Shown: positions 16,673-23,676, counted from the stretch's first letter. The stretch: DNA of 23,739 nucleotides from Hyphomicrobiaceae bacterium UBA2767 (GCA_002352635.1 DEIT01000072.1:2187-25925), one strand, 5' to 3'. Notes: generated by a model from the sequence alone, not told the origin. Translations and numbers: made by a program.

Positions 16673-17542
16673 TTAGCGTTTTAGTTCGGCCAGGCGCGGT
16701 GTTTCGGCAGGCGTCTCCTGCAAAGTCTCTGAGGGAGCTGCCGCGAACTCCTTCTTCGCCTTCTGGAGCCAGCTCGCGAACTGTTCGTCGGTCACGACAC
16801 GTACCGCTATCGGCATGAAGGCATGTTTGGCTCCACACAATTCAGAACATTGACCGTAAAACGTACCCGTCTTTTCAGCCCGGAACCATGTGCGTAGAAG
16901 GCGGCCCGGCACCGCATCCACTTTCACGCCGAACGCTGGCACTGTCCAATTGTGCAGCACGTCGGACGCTGTGATCAGAACGTGAACGTTCTTGTTCACC
17001 GGCACCACAACCTCATTATCTGTTGCAAGCAACCGGGGCTGACCTGGTTTTAGGTCGGCATCTTCAACAATCACCGCATCGAATGTCAGTGCGTCGTGAT
17101 CGGGGTACTCGTAGGTCCAGTACCACTGATTGCCGATAGCCTTGATGGTCAAATCCGCCTTTGGAAAATCATACTGCGCGAACAGCAGCCGGAACGACGG
17201 TACGGCGATTATCACCAAAATGATGATTGGAACGACGGTCCACAAAACTTCAAGAGTGGTGTTGTGAGTGGTTTTGGACGGCTTGGGATTGGATTTCGCA
17301 TTGAAGCGCAAACCGACATAGACCATCAGCGCCAACACAAAGATCGAGGTGACTGTAATGATGATCAGCAGAAAATCGTGAAACTGGCCGATTTGGCGTG
17401 CAATTGGCGTGACCGGCTCCTGGAAGCCGAGCTGCCAGGGCCGTGGTTGCCCGAGCTCCGCCCACGCTGGTGCGGAAAAAAGAAATGACGCTATTGCGGT
17501 GAATAGCGCACACACCCTTGCTCCCGGAAAACCGTTCGGCAT
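16673..17542 (-). CDS. ctaC: Cytochrome c oxidase subunit II
   Basis: Subunit carrying the CuA centre, which accepts electrons from cytochrome c; 289 residues. A signal peptide (about 1-28, ending SAPAWA) precedes two helices (about 56-80 and 98-120) and a periplasmic cupredoxin domain. The CuA ligands are complete: H197, C232, E234, C236, H240 and M243 in YGQCSELCGAKHAFMP, and the aromatic electron-entry segment GNQWYWTYEYP is present. A Pro/Glu/Thr-rich tail of about 25 residues follows. The frame is open well upstream, but the ATG at 17542 has GGAG about eight bases upstream and begins the signal peptide, so it is chosen. It is the first gene of the oxidase cluster. Confidence 0.97.
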   Translation of the reverse strand: MPNGFPGARVCALFTAIASFLFSAPAWAELGQPRPWQLGFQEPVTPIARQIGQFHDFLLIIITVTSIFVLALMVYVGLRFNAKSNPKPSKTTHNTTLEVLWTVVPIIILVIIAVPSFRLLFAQYDFPKADLTIKAIGNQWYWTYEYPDHDALTFDAVIVEDADLKPGQPRLLATDNEVVVPVNKNVHVLITASDVLHNWTVPAFGVKVDAVPGRLLRTWFRAEKTGTFYGQCSELCGAKHAFMPIAVRVVTDEQFASWLQKAKKEFAAAPSETLQETPAETPRLAELKR

Positions 17543-18004
17543 TTCTTTAGCTCCTATCGACGTCCCAATTTCTCCGCTCGAAATCGGAAAAATCCCCCCA
17601 CGCAAAACGTGCAAGCAGGAGTGAATCTCCCCAACACGCCCTGCTCTAGCATCCCTGATGCCTGCTAGACAATACGCAGACATAATCGGATTCGCGTGCA
17701 CCTGCGCCATACGAGGTCCCGAATGATGAAAAGCACGCAGGCGGTGCGATTGGCAACTGCCTCCATTGCAATTGGACTGCGTCAAATCTACGCGCGCTGG
17801 TGGTTTCTCCGCTCTTCAGGGCATACCGAACAAACGTGTGCCTGCACGAAGTCCAAATTTGGCCCAAAAATTGAGCGACAGGCGTCGGAGCCACAGTATT
17901 CAGAACAACGCCGATCCTGGATTAATCCTGCCGCGCAGTTAACTTTGTCAGATCTGCGCAATGCTGTAGTTTCATGACGATTTTTTTAAAATGATTGCAC
18001 GAAA
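17543..18004. other. 460-base divergent intergenic region, no convincing gene
   Basis: This lies between the divergent ctaC and IalB-like genes. Open frames on both strands (17696-17977 plus, 17646-17894 minus) are rich in Arg/Cys/Ser, without ribosome sites or recognisable motifs, and are treated as chance. Besides the dyad at 17645-17669, it holds two 10-bp perfect palindromes, CCAAATTTGG (17853-17862) and GGATTAATCC (17919-17928). A weak plus-strand promoter candidate is TTGTCA (17945-17950) with TAGTTT 16 bases on. No tRNA-like fold was seen. Confidence 0.5.
17644..17672 (-). promoter_or_regulatory. Possible ctaC promoter overlapping an inverted repeat
   Basis: On the minus strand TTGTCT (complement of 17667-17672) and CTAGAG (complement of 17644-17649) are 17 bases apart, about 100 bases upstream of ctaC. 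They enclose a perfect 7-bp inverted repeat, TCTAGCA (17645-17651) with TGCTAGA (17663-17669) and 11 bases between. The -10 match is mediocre. The overlap of dyad and promoter elements would suit a repressor or activator site. Confidence 0.3.
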
Positions 18005-18577
18005 ATGATTCCCAATCCCAACCGAAACGCATCTCCCATCTCAACTTCCACGCATTTCATGCGGGCCGTATGCGTCTTGGCCGCAAGTGCTGCTTTTATC
18101 ATTGTCGGCACTTTGAACGTTTTGGCACAGGCCACTCCGAAGGAAAAATTTGGCGATTGGGAAGTCAATTGCGGCAAACCGCCCGGAGCGCGCCAACAGC
18201 GCTGCGCCCTGGTTCAAAGTGTGATCGACGAGGAGCGCGCGAATGTTGGACTGCGGGTGGTATTTCTGCTCGCATCCGATGGTCGCCAAGTGTTGCGTGT
18301 AGTGGCGCCGCTGGGCGTTCTGCTGCCTTTCGGACTGGGACTGCGGATTGATGAAGAACCCATCGGGGACAAACCGTTGCCTTTCATCCGCTGCAGGCCA
18401 ATGGGGTGCATCTCCGAAATCGTCGTGAAAAAAGCGCTTCTTGATAAACTCAAGGTCGGGAAAAACGCCCTGTTCATTATTGTTGAGACAAAAGAGGAAG
18501 GCCGCGCTATCCCGGTCTCGCTTAGCGGCTTTACCAAGGGGCTTGAACGGCTCACGGCGCTCGCAAAGACGAACTAA
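18005..18577 (+). CDS. Invasion-associated locus B (IalB) family periplasmic protein
   Basis: Secreted protein of 190 residues. A signal peptide spans about residues 19-43 (MRAVCVLAASAAFIIVGTLNVLAQA if the inner Met is used). The mature part has the family features FGDWEVNC with C56, C67 in QRCALVQ, a hydrophobic V-x-P-L-G-V-L-L-P-x-G-L segment (about 100-113), and C130/C135 in FIRCRPMGC, so two disulfides are likely. The family is named for Bartonella IalB, linked there to erythrocyte invasion, but members are widespread in free-living rhizobia and the function is unknown. The start is uncertain: ATG 18005 has an 18-residue extension and ATG 18059 gives a canonical signal peptide; neither has a ribosome site. 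Confidence 0.87.
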   Translation: MIPNPNRNASPISTSTHFMRAVCVLAASAAFIIVGTLNVLAQATPKEKFGDWEVNCGKPPGARQQRCALVQSVIDEERANVGLRVVFLLASDGRQVLRVVAPLGVLLPFGLGLRIDEEPIGDKPLPFIRCRPMGCISEIVVKKALLDKLKVGKNALFIIVETKEEGRAIPVSLSGFTKGLERLTALAKTN

Positions 18578-18595
18578 AATCCCTTTGGCGGAATC

Positions 18596-18628
18596 AAAAA
18601 AAGCCGGCCTCACTAATACGAAGCCGGC
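18596..18628 (-). terminator. Intrinsic terminator of the dodecin gene
   Basis: On the minus strand GCCGGCTTC and GAGGCCGGC form a 9-bp stem (one T-G pair) with an 8-base loop, followed directly by seven T. It lies about 30 bases past the dodecin stop. On the plus strand the hairpin is preceded by A and followed by CAATTG, so it would not serve the IalB gene well. Confidence 0.88.
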
Positions 18629-18657
18629 CAATTGAGAAACGATCTTTTCAGGCTAGA

Positions 18658-18864
18658 TCAGGATTTGATCTCGAAGGTTACCGAGCAGTTCACACGGTAG
18701 GATTTGATCTCGCCGTCTTTCACTCGCGCGGTTTGATCCTTAACCCAGATCGACTTGATACCTTTGACCGTCTTGGAAGCCTCCTCGACAACCTTCTGTG
18801 CCGCTTCCGACCAGCCCTTTTCCGACTCACCCATAATCTCGATAGTTTTGTGTACTGATGACAT
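18658..18864 (-). CDS. Dodecin (flavin-binding small protein)
   Basis: Dodecins form hollow dodecamers that bind pairs of flavins and are thought to buffer or store FMN/riboflavin. The 68-residue product matches the family over its whole length: VHKTIEIMGESEKGWSEAAQ, the helix KVVEEASKTVKGIKSIWVKDQ with flavin-stacking W40, and the terminal strand YRVNCSVTFEIKS. The ATG at 18864 has AGGAGG six bases upstream, a strong ribosome site. It lies between two intrinsic terminators, so it is probably a monocistronic unit. Any promoter must lie in the roughly 30 bases between the upstream terminator hairpin and the ribosome site or further upstream; none is obvious. Confidence 0.95.
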   Translation of the reverse strand: MSSVHKTIEIMGESEKGWSEAAQKVVEEASKTVKGIKSIWVKDQTARVKDGEIKSYRVNCSVTFEIKS

Positions 18865-18893
18865 TTACGCCTCCTAAAATACGCGTTGATAGG

Positions 18894-18923
18894 AAAAAGG
18901 CACCATCCGAAGATGGTGCCTTT
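18894..18923 (-). terminator. Intrinsic terminator of the DUF1127 gene, UUCG tetraloop
   Basis: On the minus strand AAAGGCACCATC-TTCG-GATGGTGCCTTT forms a perfect 12-bp stem capped by a C(UUCG)G tetraloop and ending in TTTTT. It lies about 75 bases past the DUF1127 stop and about 30 bases before the dodecin start, so it separates the two genes. Confidence 0.85.
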
Positions 18924-18998
18924 CATTACATATAGCAGGGAACCGGGCGTTACTACGGCAAGGGGGATTGCCGAAGAGTCTCAGATTTGCTTTGTGCG

Positions 18999-19304
18999 TC
19001 AGCTGGCTTGGCAGGAGCGAGCCCATTTGGCGGCATTTTTGCGTCGCTCCATGCGCCTCGCCAGAGCCTGGGATGGGTCCTCGGACCAATGGCTCATCAG
19101 AGCCCAATCAAGATCAGAACGCGTCAACCCAATATCATTGAGCAGGCCGTCATGGTTCCGTGCAAGCCGGGCTATTTCCCTGCGGCCCCGCCGGGCTTCA
19201 AGCAACCGGTTTGCGTAGAGATAGAACTGGCCCAAGGCAGAGCGAATAATAGACCATCGCGTGGGATGCCTGAGCCGGTTTGCTTCAAACGGGGCATAGG
19301 TCAT
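18999..19304 (-). CDS. DUF1127 (YjiS-like) domain protein
   Basis: Small protein of 101 residues. The DUF1127 core spans about residues 35-70 (RRGRREIARLARNHDGLLNDIGLTRSDLDWAL), with a basic N-terminal arm and a 30-residue charged C-terminal extension, longer than the common 45-70-residue members. In other alphaproteobacteria, DUF1127 proteins have been connected to RNA-related and metabolic regulation; the function here is not known. The frame opens further upstream at a TTG (19325), but the ATG at 19304 has AGGAG eight bases upstream and is chosen. It is transcribed divergently from a LysR regulator of the type that controls DUF1127 genes in Brucella. Confidence 0.88.
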   Translation of the reverse strand: MTYAPFEANRLRHPTRWSIIRSALGQFYLYANRLLEARRGRREIARLARNHDGLLNDIGLTRSDLDWALMSHWSEDPSQALARRMERRKNAAKWARSCQAS

Positions 19305-19341
19305 TGTTTCCACTCCTCTTTTCAAGACAAGCGATCATGCT

Positions 19342-19369
19342 GTGGGAACGGGGTTTCCCCCGTTCCCAC
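19342..19369 (-). other. Strong hairpin in the leader of the DUF1127 gene
   Basis: On the minus strand GTGGGAACGGGG-GAAA-CCCCGTTCCCAC is a perfect 12-bp GC-rich stem with a GNRA (GAAA) tetraloop. It ends 24 bases before the AGGAG of the DUF1127 gene. No T run follows on either strand, so it is not an intrinsic terminator. TATAGC (complement of 19378-19383) just upstream could be a -10 box, which would place the hairpin at the very 5' end of the mRNA. Confidence 0.7.
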
Positions 19370-19471
19370 GACTAACCGCTATACTTGGTTGTGACGTTCA
19401 AGCGGGTGTCATCCGTCCTGATTTGCGAAATATGGCAAATACCTTCCCATAATTCAAACAAATGTTTATTA

Positions 19472-19485
19472 TGTTATGCATAACA
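19472..19485. promoter_or_regulatory. 14-bp perfect palindrome, probable regulator site of the LysR/DUF1127 pair
   Basis: TGTTATGCATAACA is fully self-complementary and lies 39 bases upstream of the LysR start, in the most AT-rich part of the 220-base divergent region (19305-19524). An AAACA-AA-TGTTT repeat lies just upstream of it (19456-19467). The position over the expected regulator promoter fits autoregulation typical of LysR proteins. No binding is proven. Confidence 0.5.
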
Positions 19486-19524
19486 ATATTTGATTGATTG
19501 CAAAGTGGCGAAACGAGGTTAGGA

Positions 19525-20409
19525 ATGGCGACTCCTGTGCTTGATGCGGACCAGCTCAAAACGCTCATTGCTATTGCGGACACGGGAAGTTTCACCCGTG
19601 CGGCAGACGAAGTGCACAAGACGCAAGCGGCAGTTTCCATGCAGATGCGTCGGTTGGAAGACAGCGTCGGTCGTCGGTTGTTCACCAAGAATGGCAGGCG
19701 GAACCAGCTGACAGGCGATGGCGAACACCTGCTCGAGTATGCGCGTCGCATTATTACTCTCAACAACGAGGCGCTGACCGTGCTCTCGGAACCTGAACTG
19801 GCTGGCCATGTCCGTATCGGCACGCCGGATGACTATGCCGAACGCTTCCTGCCTGGCATCTTTGCAAGGTTTGCGCGTACACACCCCCTCGTCGAAGTGG
19901 AGATTCTCTGTCAGGCAAGCCGCTCCCTGATGGAGTTGATCAACCAGGGTGAACTCGATCTGGCAATCGCCACCCACTCTGATTGCGGAGTGCATGGTGA
20001 GGTTATCCGGCGGGAAAGGTTGTGCTGGGTTGGATCGCCGCGCCACCGGCTTGAAGCGCGTGAAATCTTACCGATTGCCCTGGGGCCGGCTACGTGTTCA
20101 TGGAGACATTCTGCGACGAAAGCGCTTGATGAAATCAACCGCCCCTACCGCATTCTTTATACGAGCCCCAGTGCAACAGCTATTGTTGCAGCGGTGATGT
20201 CGGGTCTGGCGGTTACTGTATTGCCTGAAAGCGCGGTCCGGGCCGGCATGCGCCGGCTTGGGAAAGAGGGACGCTACCCTGAGTTACCCACTTGCGATAT
20301 CGCGCTGTTGCGCGCATCAAGCAATGCAAATTCGACCATTGATGCCCTGGCGGATCACATCGTTGGAAGTTTGAACAATCTAGACTTTGCCGTGCAGCCC
20401 TGGATGTAG
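19525..20409 (+). CDS. LysR family transcriptional regulator, LsrB/VtlR-like
   Basis: DNA-binding regulator of 294 residues. The winged helix-turn-helix spans about 7-66 (LKTLIAIADTGSFTRAADEVHKTQAAVSMQMRRLE), followed by a linker helix and a periplasmic-binding-protein-like effector domain starting at HVRIGTPDDYAERFLPGIF (95-113). The HKTQAAVSMQMRRLE recognition helix and RIGTPDDYA segment resemble LsrB of Sinorhizobium/Agrobacterium and VtlR of Brucella (from memory; a search would decide). LsrB is tied to redox and envelope functions; this protein has five cysteines (C129, C154, C167, C191, C257), which could sense thiol state. The start is the ATG at 19525, with GAGG six bases upstream; an upstream TTG is less likely. 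Its neighbour, the divergent DUF1127 gene, is a plausible target. Confidence 0.88.
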   Translation: MATPVLDADQLKTLIAIADTGSFTRAADEVHKTQAAVSMQMRRLEDSVGRRLFTKNGRRNQLTGDGEHLLEYARRIITLNNEALTVLSEPELAGHVRIGTPDDYAERFLPGIFARFARTHPLVEVEILCQASRSLMELINQGELDLAIATHSDCGVHGEVIRRERLCWVGSPRHRLEAREILPIALGPATCSWRHSATKALDEINRPYRILYTSPSATAIVAAVMSGLAVTVLPESAVRAGMRRLGKEGRYPELPTCDIALLRASSNANSTIDALADHIVGSLNNLDFAVQPWM

Positions 20410-20441
20410 AACCGGGTTCTTCGCACAGGCCAGTGAACCGA

Positions 20442-21437
20442 CTAGAAAAATTCAGGAAATGCTCCCGCCAGTGCGCTACGCACACGCTCACGAACCGGCA
20501 TGGCAGCCTCAGGGTATTCGAACGACTGCCCGGTAACCGTTTCAATCAGGTCGACATATTTTCCGGCGAATTCGAGAAGCGTGTCCTGCGGAATTTCTGG
20601 GATCGGCTCTTTGTAGGGATCGCATTTGCCGCGAACCCACAAGCGCAGAAATTCCTTGTCGAGACTTTCGGGCTCCTCGCCCGCTTTAAGGCGGGCGCCA
20701 TAGGTGTCCGCCTTCCAGTATCGGCTCGAGTCCGGTGTCAAAATCTCATCTGCCAAAACAATCTCGCCATCCTCGTCGAGACCAAACTCGAACTTCGTGT
20801 CGACCAGGATCAGGCCATTGCGGGCCGCAATCTCCCGTCCGCGGGCAAATACAGCAAGGCTTTTCGCTGCCACGTCGTCCCACTGAGCCCGTGTGAGCAG
20901 CCCCTGCTCCATGATCTCAGCCACTGTAATTGGGGCGTCATGTTCACCAGCTTCCGCCTTGGTCGTCGGCGTGATTATGGTTTCAGGCAATTTTTGGTTC
21001 TTGACCAGACCGTCAGCGAAGTGATGTCCATAAAGCACGCGCTCGCCGCGCTGATACATCGGCCATATGCTGGTCTCGGTAGAACCCGTCATATAGTCAC
21101 GAACCACCATCTCGATTGGTAAAATCTGAAGCGTTTTTGCGACGATCACATTGGGATCGGGATAATCGATGACGTGATTGGGGCAAATATCGGCGGTCTG
21201 ATCAAACCAGTAACGAGCCGTCTGCGTCAGCACCTGCCCTTTAAAGGGTACAGCTGCAAGCACATGATCGAATGCCGACTGACGGTCGGTAGCGACCATG
21301 ATGCGGCGCCCGTCGGGCAGGTTGTAGGAATCGCGGACTTTGCCGCGCTGAAACTCCGGGAGTTCCGGAAATTCCGCATCCGTCAGAACTCCTGCGAGTG
21401 CCATCCGGTCAGGCTCGCTTAAGGCCACAGATTTCAT
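20442..21437 (-). CDS. purC: SAICAR synthetase, long form
   Basis: Phosphoribosylaminoimidazole-succinocarboxamide synthase of purine biosynthesis (CAIR plus aspartate plus ATP). The 331 residues are clearly longer than the roughly 250-residue compact PurC and resemble the yeast Ade1-like form. Motifs are FQRGKVRDSYNLPDGRRIMVATDRQSAFD, IEMVVRDYMTGS, ILVDTKFEFGLDEDGEIVLADE and the signature TPDSSRYW. Many rhizobia carry a second, short purC near purS/purQ, so this may be one of two copies; that cannot be judged here. The ATG at 21437 has GGGTGG directly adjacent, so the ribosome site is weak. It starts 23 bases after the gshA stop and converges on the LysR gene 32 bases away. Confidence 0.95.
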   Translation of the reverse strand: MKSVALSEPDRMALAGVLTDAEFPELPEFQRGKVRDSYNLPDGRRIMVATDRQSAFDHVLAAVPFKGQVLTQTARYWFDQTADICPNHVIDYPDPNVIVAKTLQILPIEMVVRDYMTGSTETSIWPMYQRGERVLYGHHFADGLVKNQKLPETIITPTTKAEAGEHDAPITVAEIMEQGLLTRAQWDDVAAKSLAVFARGREIAARNGLILVDTKFEFGLDEDGEIVLADEILTPDSSRYWKADTYGARLKAGEEPESLDKEFLRLWVRGKCDPYKEPIPEIPQDTLLEFAGKYVDLIETVTGQSFEYPEAAMPVRERVRSALAGAFPEFF

Positions 21438-21460
21438 CCACCCTACAGCTATCAGGATCC

Positions 21461-22831
21461 TCAGAAGGCTTCCGTCTCGAACAGTTTGTCGATATCGCCG
21501 CCCCAGTCGCCGTTATATGCATCAAGCAGCTGTTCTGCACGCGTGCGCCCGCTTGCGACGATGTCTTCGGCGATTTGCAGAAACAGGGTTTCGTCGTTGC
21601 CGGCCCGATCTACCTCGGCACGCGCCACCAAACCCGCCTTTGCGATGGCCAGAGTTTCTCGTGCGATGTCGAGCGCCTTGCCGGACCGGAACGGCGCGTT
21701 GAGCGCACTTCCAGGAACCGCGTCACGCAGTGCCTGACGCTCATCTGCGCTCCAGTCCTTAACAAGGTCCCAGGCTGCATCGAGCGCGCTCGAGTCATAG
21801 AGCAACCCAACCCAGAAGGCGGGCAGCGCACAAATTCCGCGCCACGGCCCTCCGTCCACGCCGCGCATCTCCAGAAACTGCTTCAGGCGCACCTCGGGGA
21901 AAATCGTTGAAACGTGATCGGTCCAATCGGCCTCGTTGGGCTTTTCGCCAGGCAAAACCTCAAGCTTGCCACCCAGGAAGTCGCGAAATGACGCCCCAGC
22001 CACGTCGATGTATTTGCCGTCGCGATAAACGAAATACATCGGCACATCGAGGGCATAGTCCGTATATCGTTCAAACCCCATACCGTCCTCAAAGGCCCAA
22101 GGCAGCATGCCTGTCCGGTCGGGATCGGTATCGCGCCACATCTCGCTGCGGTAGGAAAGAAATCCGTTGGGCTTGCCATCCTTGAACGGTGAATTGGCGA
22201 AGATCGCCGTGGCGATCGGCTGCAGGGCGAGACCAACACGCAGCTTCTTCACCATGTCCGCTTCGCTCGCGAAGTCGAGGTTGACCTGGATGGTGCAGGT
22301 CCGGTGCATCATATCGAGGCCTTGTTGCCCCATGCGGGGCATGTAGGCACGCATGATTTTGTAGCGCAGCTTTGGAACACGCGGTGTTTCCGCAAGCGTC
22401 CATTTCGGCGAAAAGCCCAAACCCAAAAACCCTATACCCCACTCGTCGCCGATCTGGCGGACCTGCTCCAGATGCTGGCTCGCCTCATCGCAGGTCTGGT
22501 GCACGGTGCCAAGTGGAGCGCCCGAAAGTTCAAATTGCCCACCGGGTTCAAGGCTGATCGATCCGCCACGCTGTTGCAGGGCAATGATATTGTCCCCTTC
22601 CATGATCCGCTCGTATCCGAAGCGGCGCGCCATTTCTTCCAGCAACGCATGAATGCCATGTTCACCCTCGTAAGGGAGCGGTGACGGTCCCGCGGCAAAA
22701 AACCCGAATTTTTCGTGCTCTGTCCCAATCCGCCATTTCTCAGCTGGTTTGCAGCCGCGCTCAAATTCAGCAACCAGTTGGTCCCTTGATTCAATGAGCG
22801 GACTATCGGGTGTGTCCTGGCGTGTGGACAT
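21461..22831 (-). CDS. gshA: Glutamate-cysteine ligase, GCS2/plant-like type
   Basis: ATP-dependent first step of glutathione synthesis (gamma-glutamylcysteine); cytosolic. The 456 residues have the alphaproteobacterial/plant GCL architecture: KWRIGTEHEKFGF (34-44) in the nucleotide/metal site, GGSISLEPGGQFELSGAP, the MHRTCTIQVNLDFASE segment, and FLEMRGVDGGPW. The frame continues 13 codons upstream, but the ATG at 22831 has GGAG five bases upstream and is chosen. It is preceded by a 113-base gap from rsmE that holds a tandem repeat, and followed by purC after 23 bases. rsmE-gshA adjacency is common in rhizobia. Confidence 0.95.
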   Translation of the reverse strand: MSTRQDTPDSPLIESRDQLVAEFERGCKPAEKWRIGTEHEKFGFFAAGPSPLPYEGEHGIHALLEEMARRFGYERIMEGDNIIALQQRGGSISLEPGGQFELSGAPLGTVHQTCDEASQHLEQVRQIGDEWGIGFLGLGFSPKWTLAETPRVPKLRYKIMRAYMPRMGQQGLDMMHRTCTIQVNLDFASEADMVKKLRVGLALQPIATAIFANSPFKDGKPNGFLSYRSEMWRDTDPDRTGMLPWAFEDGMGFERYTDYALDVPMYFVYRDGKYIDVAGASFRDFLGGKLEVLPGEKPNEADWTDHVSTIFPEVRLKQFLEMRGVDGGPWRGICALPAFWVGLLYDSSALDAAWDLVKDWSADERQALRDAVPGSALNAPFRSGKALDIARETLAIAKAGLVARAEVDRAGNDETLFLQIAEDIVASGRTRAEQLLDAYNGDWGGDIDKLFETEAF

Positions 22832-22920
22832 GATCTCTCCAGGAAATCCGGATGCAGGGGCGCGGGACAAGCTTAAGTATGCCCGCTGCCGGAATCAGCC
22901 GCCTGTTATGGACCGGCGCA

Positions 22921-22940
22921 CAAGCATCTGGCAAGCATCT
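22921..22940. repeat. Tandem 9-bp repeat of 11-bp period upstream of gshA
   Basis: CAAGCATCT occurs at 22921-22929 and again at 22932-22940, two bases apart, starting about 90 bases upstream of the gshA start. On the gshA strand it reads AGATGCTTG twice and overlaps a possible -35 (TTGCCA), with CATAAC 18 bases on. The period of one helical turn suits a regulator binding two sites on one DNA face. Confidence 0.45.
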
Positions 22941-22944
22941 CAAA

Positions 22945-23676
22945 TCACTGCCAATCACCCAGGACGGCATTGACCAGTGCAAGGGCTGCAACTGCAGCCG
23001 TATCGGCACGCATGACCCTGGGACCCAGAGAAATTGCCGTCACGAACCTTAGAGAGTGCAAGCGCTCTTGTTCGCGCGCCTCAAACCCGCCTTCAGGCCC
23101 GACCAATACAGCCAAGGGACCAGGATCGATAGCCCTTAGCGCCTCTAGTGGCGAGGCGATAGGCGCTTTTTCATCGCAATGGATGATCCGGCGGGTGGCG
23201 TCCCATTCATCGAGAAGCCTGTCCAGTGAAACGGGCTCATGAACTTCAGGAATGCGCAAGACACCGCACTGCTCGGCGGCTTCGATCACATTGGACCGCA
23301 TCCGGACCAGTTTGACGCGTTGCGCAGATGTATGCTGCGTAAAAACGGGCACGAGTGCGGCGACGCCAAGCTCTGTCGCCTTCTGCACCATATAGTCGAG
23401 ACGGGCGCGTTTGAGAGGTGCGAAAAGATAATGAATATCGGGCCCATCCTCTTGATCCCGGACCTGATCCAGGACATTGAGCAGGCACTGCCCTCGCCGC
23501 TGCACGGTAATCTGCGCTCGCCATTCTCCCATCTTGCCGTCAAAGATGAGCAGTTCAGCGCCCGTTTGCAGACGCATGACATTGACGAGATAGTTTGCCT
23601 GCACCCGAGTGCAGTCGATGTCCAGACCAGGCTTGAGCGGCCCTTCAACAAAGAGCCTGATAGAATTTTCACGCAT
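22945..23676 (-). CDS. rsmE: 16S rRNA (uracil-1498-N3)-methyltransferase RsmE
   Basis: SAM-dependent SPOUT methyltransferase that modifies U1498 of 16S rRNA. The 243 residues carry a PUA-like N-terminus (about 1-75), YLFAPLKRARLDYMVQKATELGV, the EAAEQCGVLRIPEV segment, and the SAM-binding knot VLVGPEGGFEAREQE (GPEGGF at 193-198) with LGPRVMRADTAAVAAL (218 onward). The usual Glu of the RxETA motif is Asp here, a mild substitution. ATG at 23676 is preferred because MRENSIRLFVEG fits the family start; ATG at 23688 is the alternative, and neither has a strong ribosome site. The last 50 bases of the window upstream of it show no other gene. Confidence 0.94.
   Translation of the reverse strand: MRENSIRLFVEGPLKPGLDIDCTRVQANYLVNVMRLQTGAELLIFDGKMGEWRAQITVQRRGQCLLNVLDQVRDQEDGPDIHYLFAPLKRARLDYMVQKATELGVAALVPVFTQHTSAQRVKLVRMRSNVIEAAEQCGVLRIPEVHEPVSLDRLLDEWDATRRIIHCDEKAPIASPLEALRAIDPGPLAVLVGPEGGFEAREQERLHSLRFVTAISLGPRVMRADTAAVAALALVNAVLGDWQ

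Noticed and set aside
17853..17928. Palindromes CCAAATTTGG and GGATTAATCC as operators
   Set aside because: Ten-base palindromes occur often by chance and neither is placed against a good promoter.
17696..17977. Plus-strand open frame (93 codons) in the ctaC-IalB gap, and 17646-17894 on the minus strand
   Set aside because: No ribosome site, no hydrophobic or domain pattern, and Arg/Cys/Ser-rich composition; probably chance.
17991..18008. Five-codon leader frame overlapping the IalB start as ATGA
   Set aside because: No ribosome site, and such short frames are common by chance in AT-rich leaders; no attenuator structure accompanies it.
20408..20420. AGAACC-G-GGTTCT repeat just after the LysR stop as a terminator
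   Set aside because: The loop would be too small for the full stem and there is no T run; not a credible intrinsic terminator.
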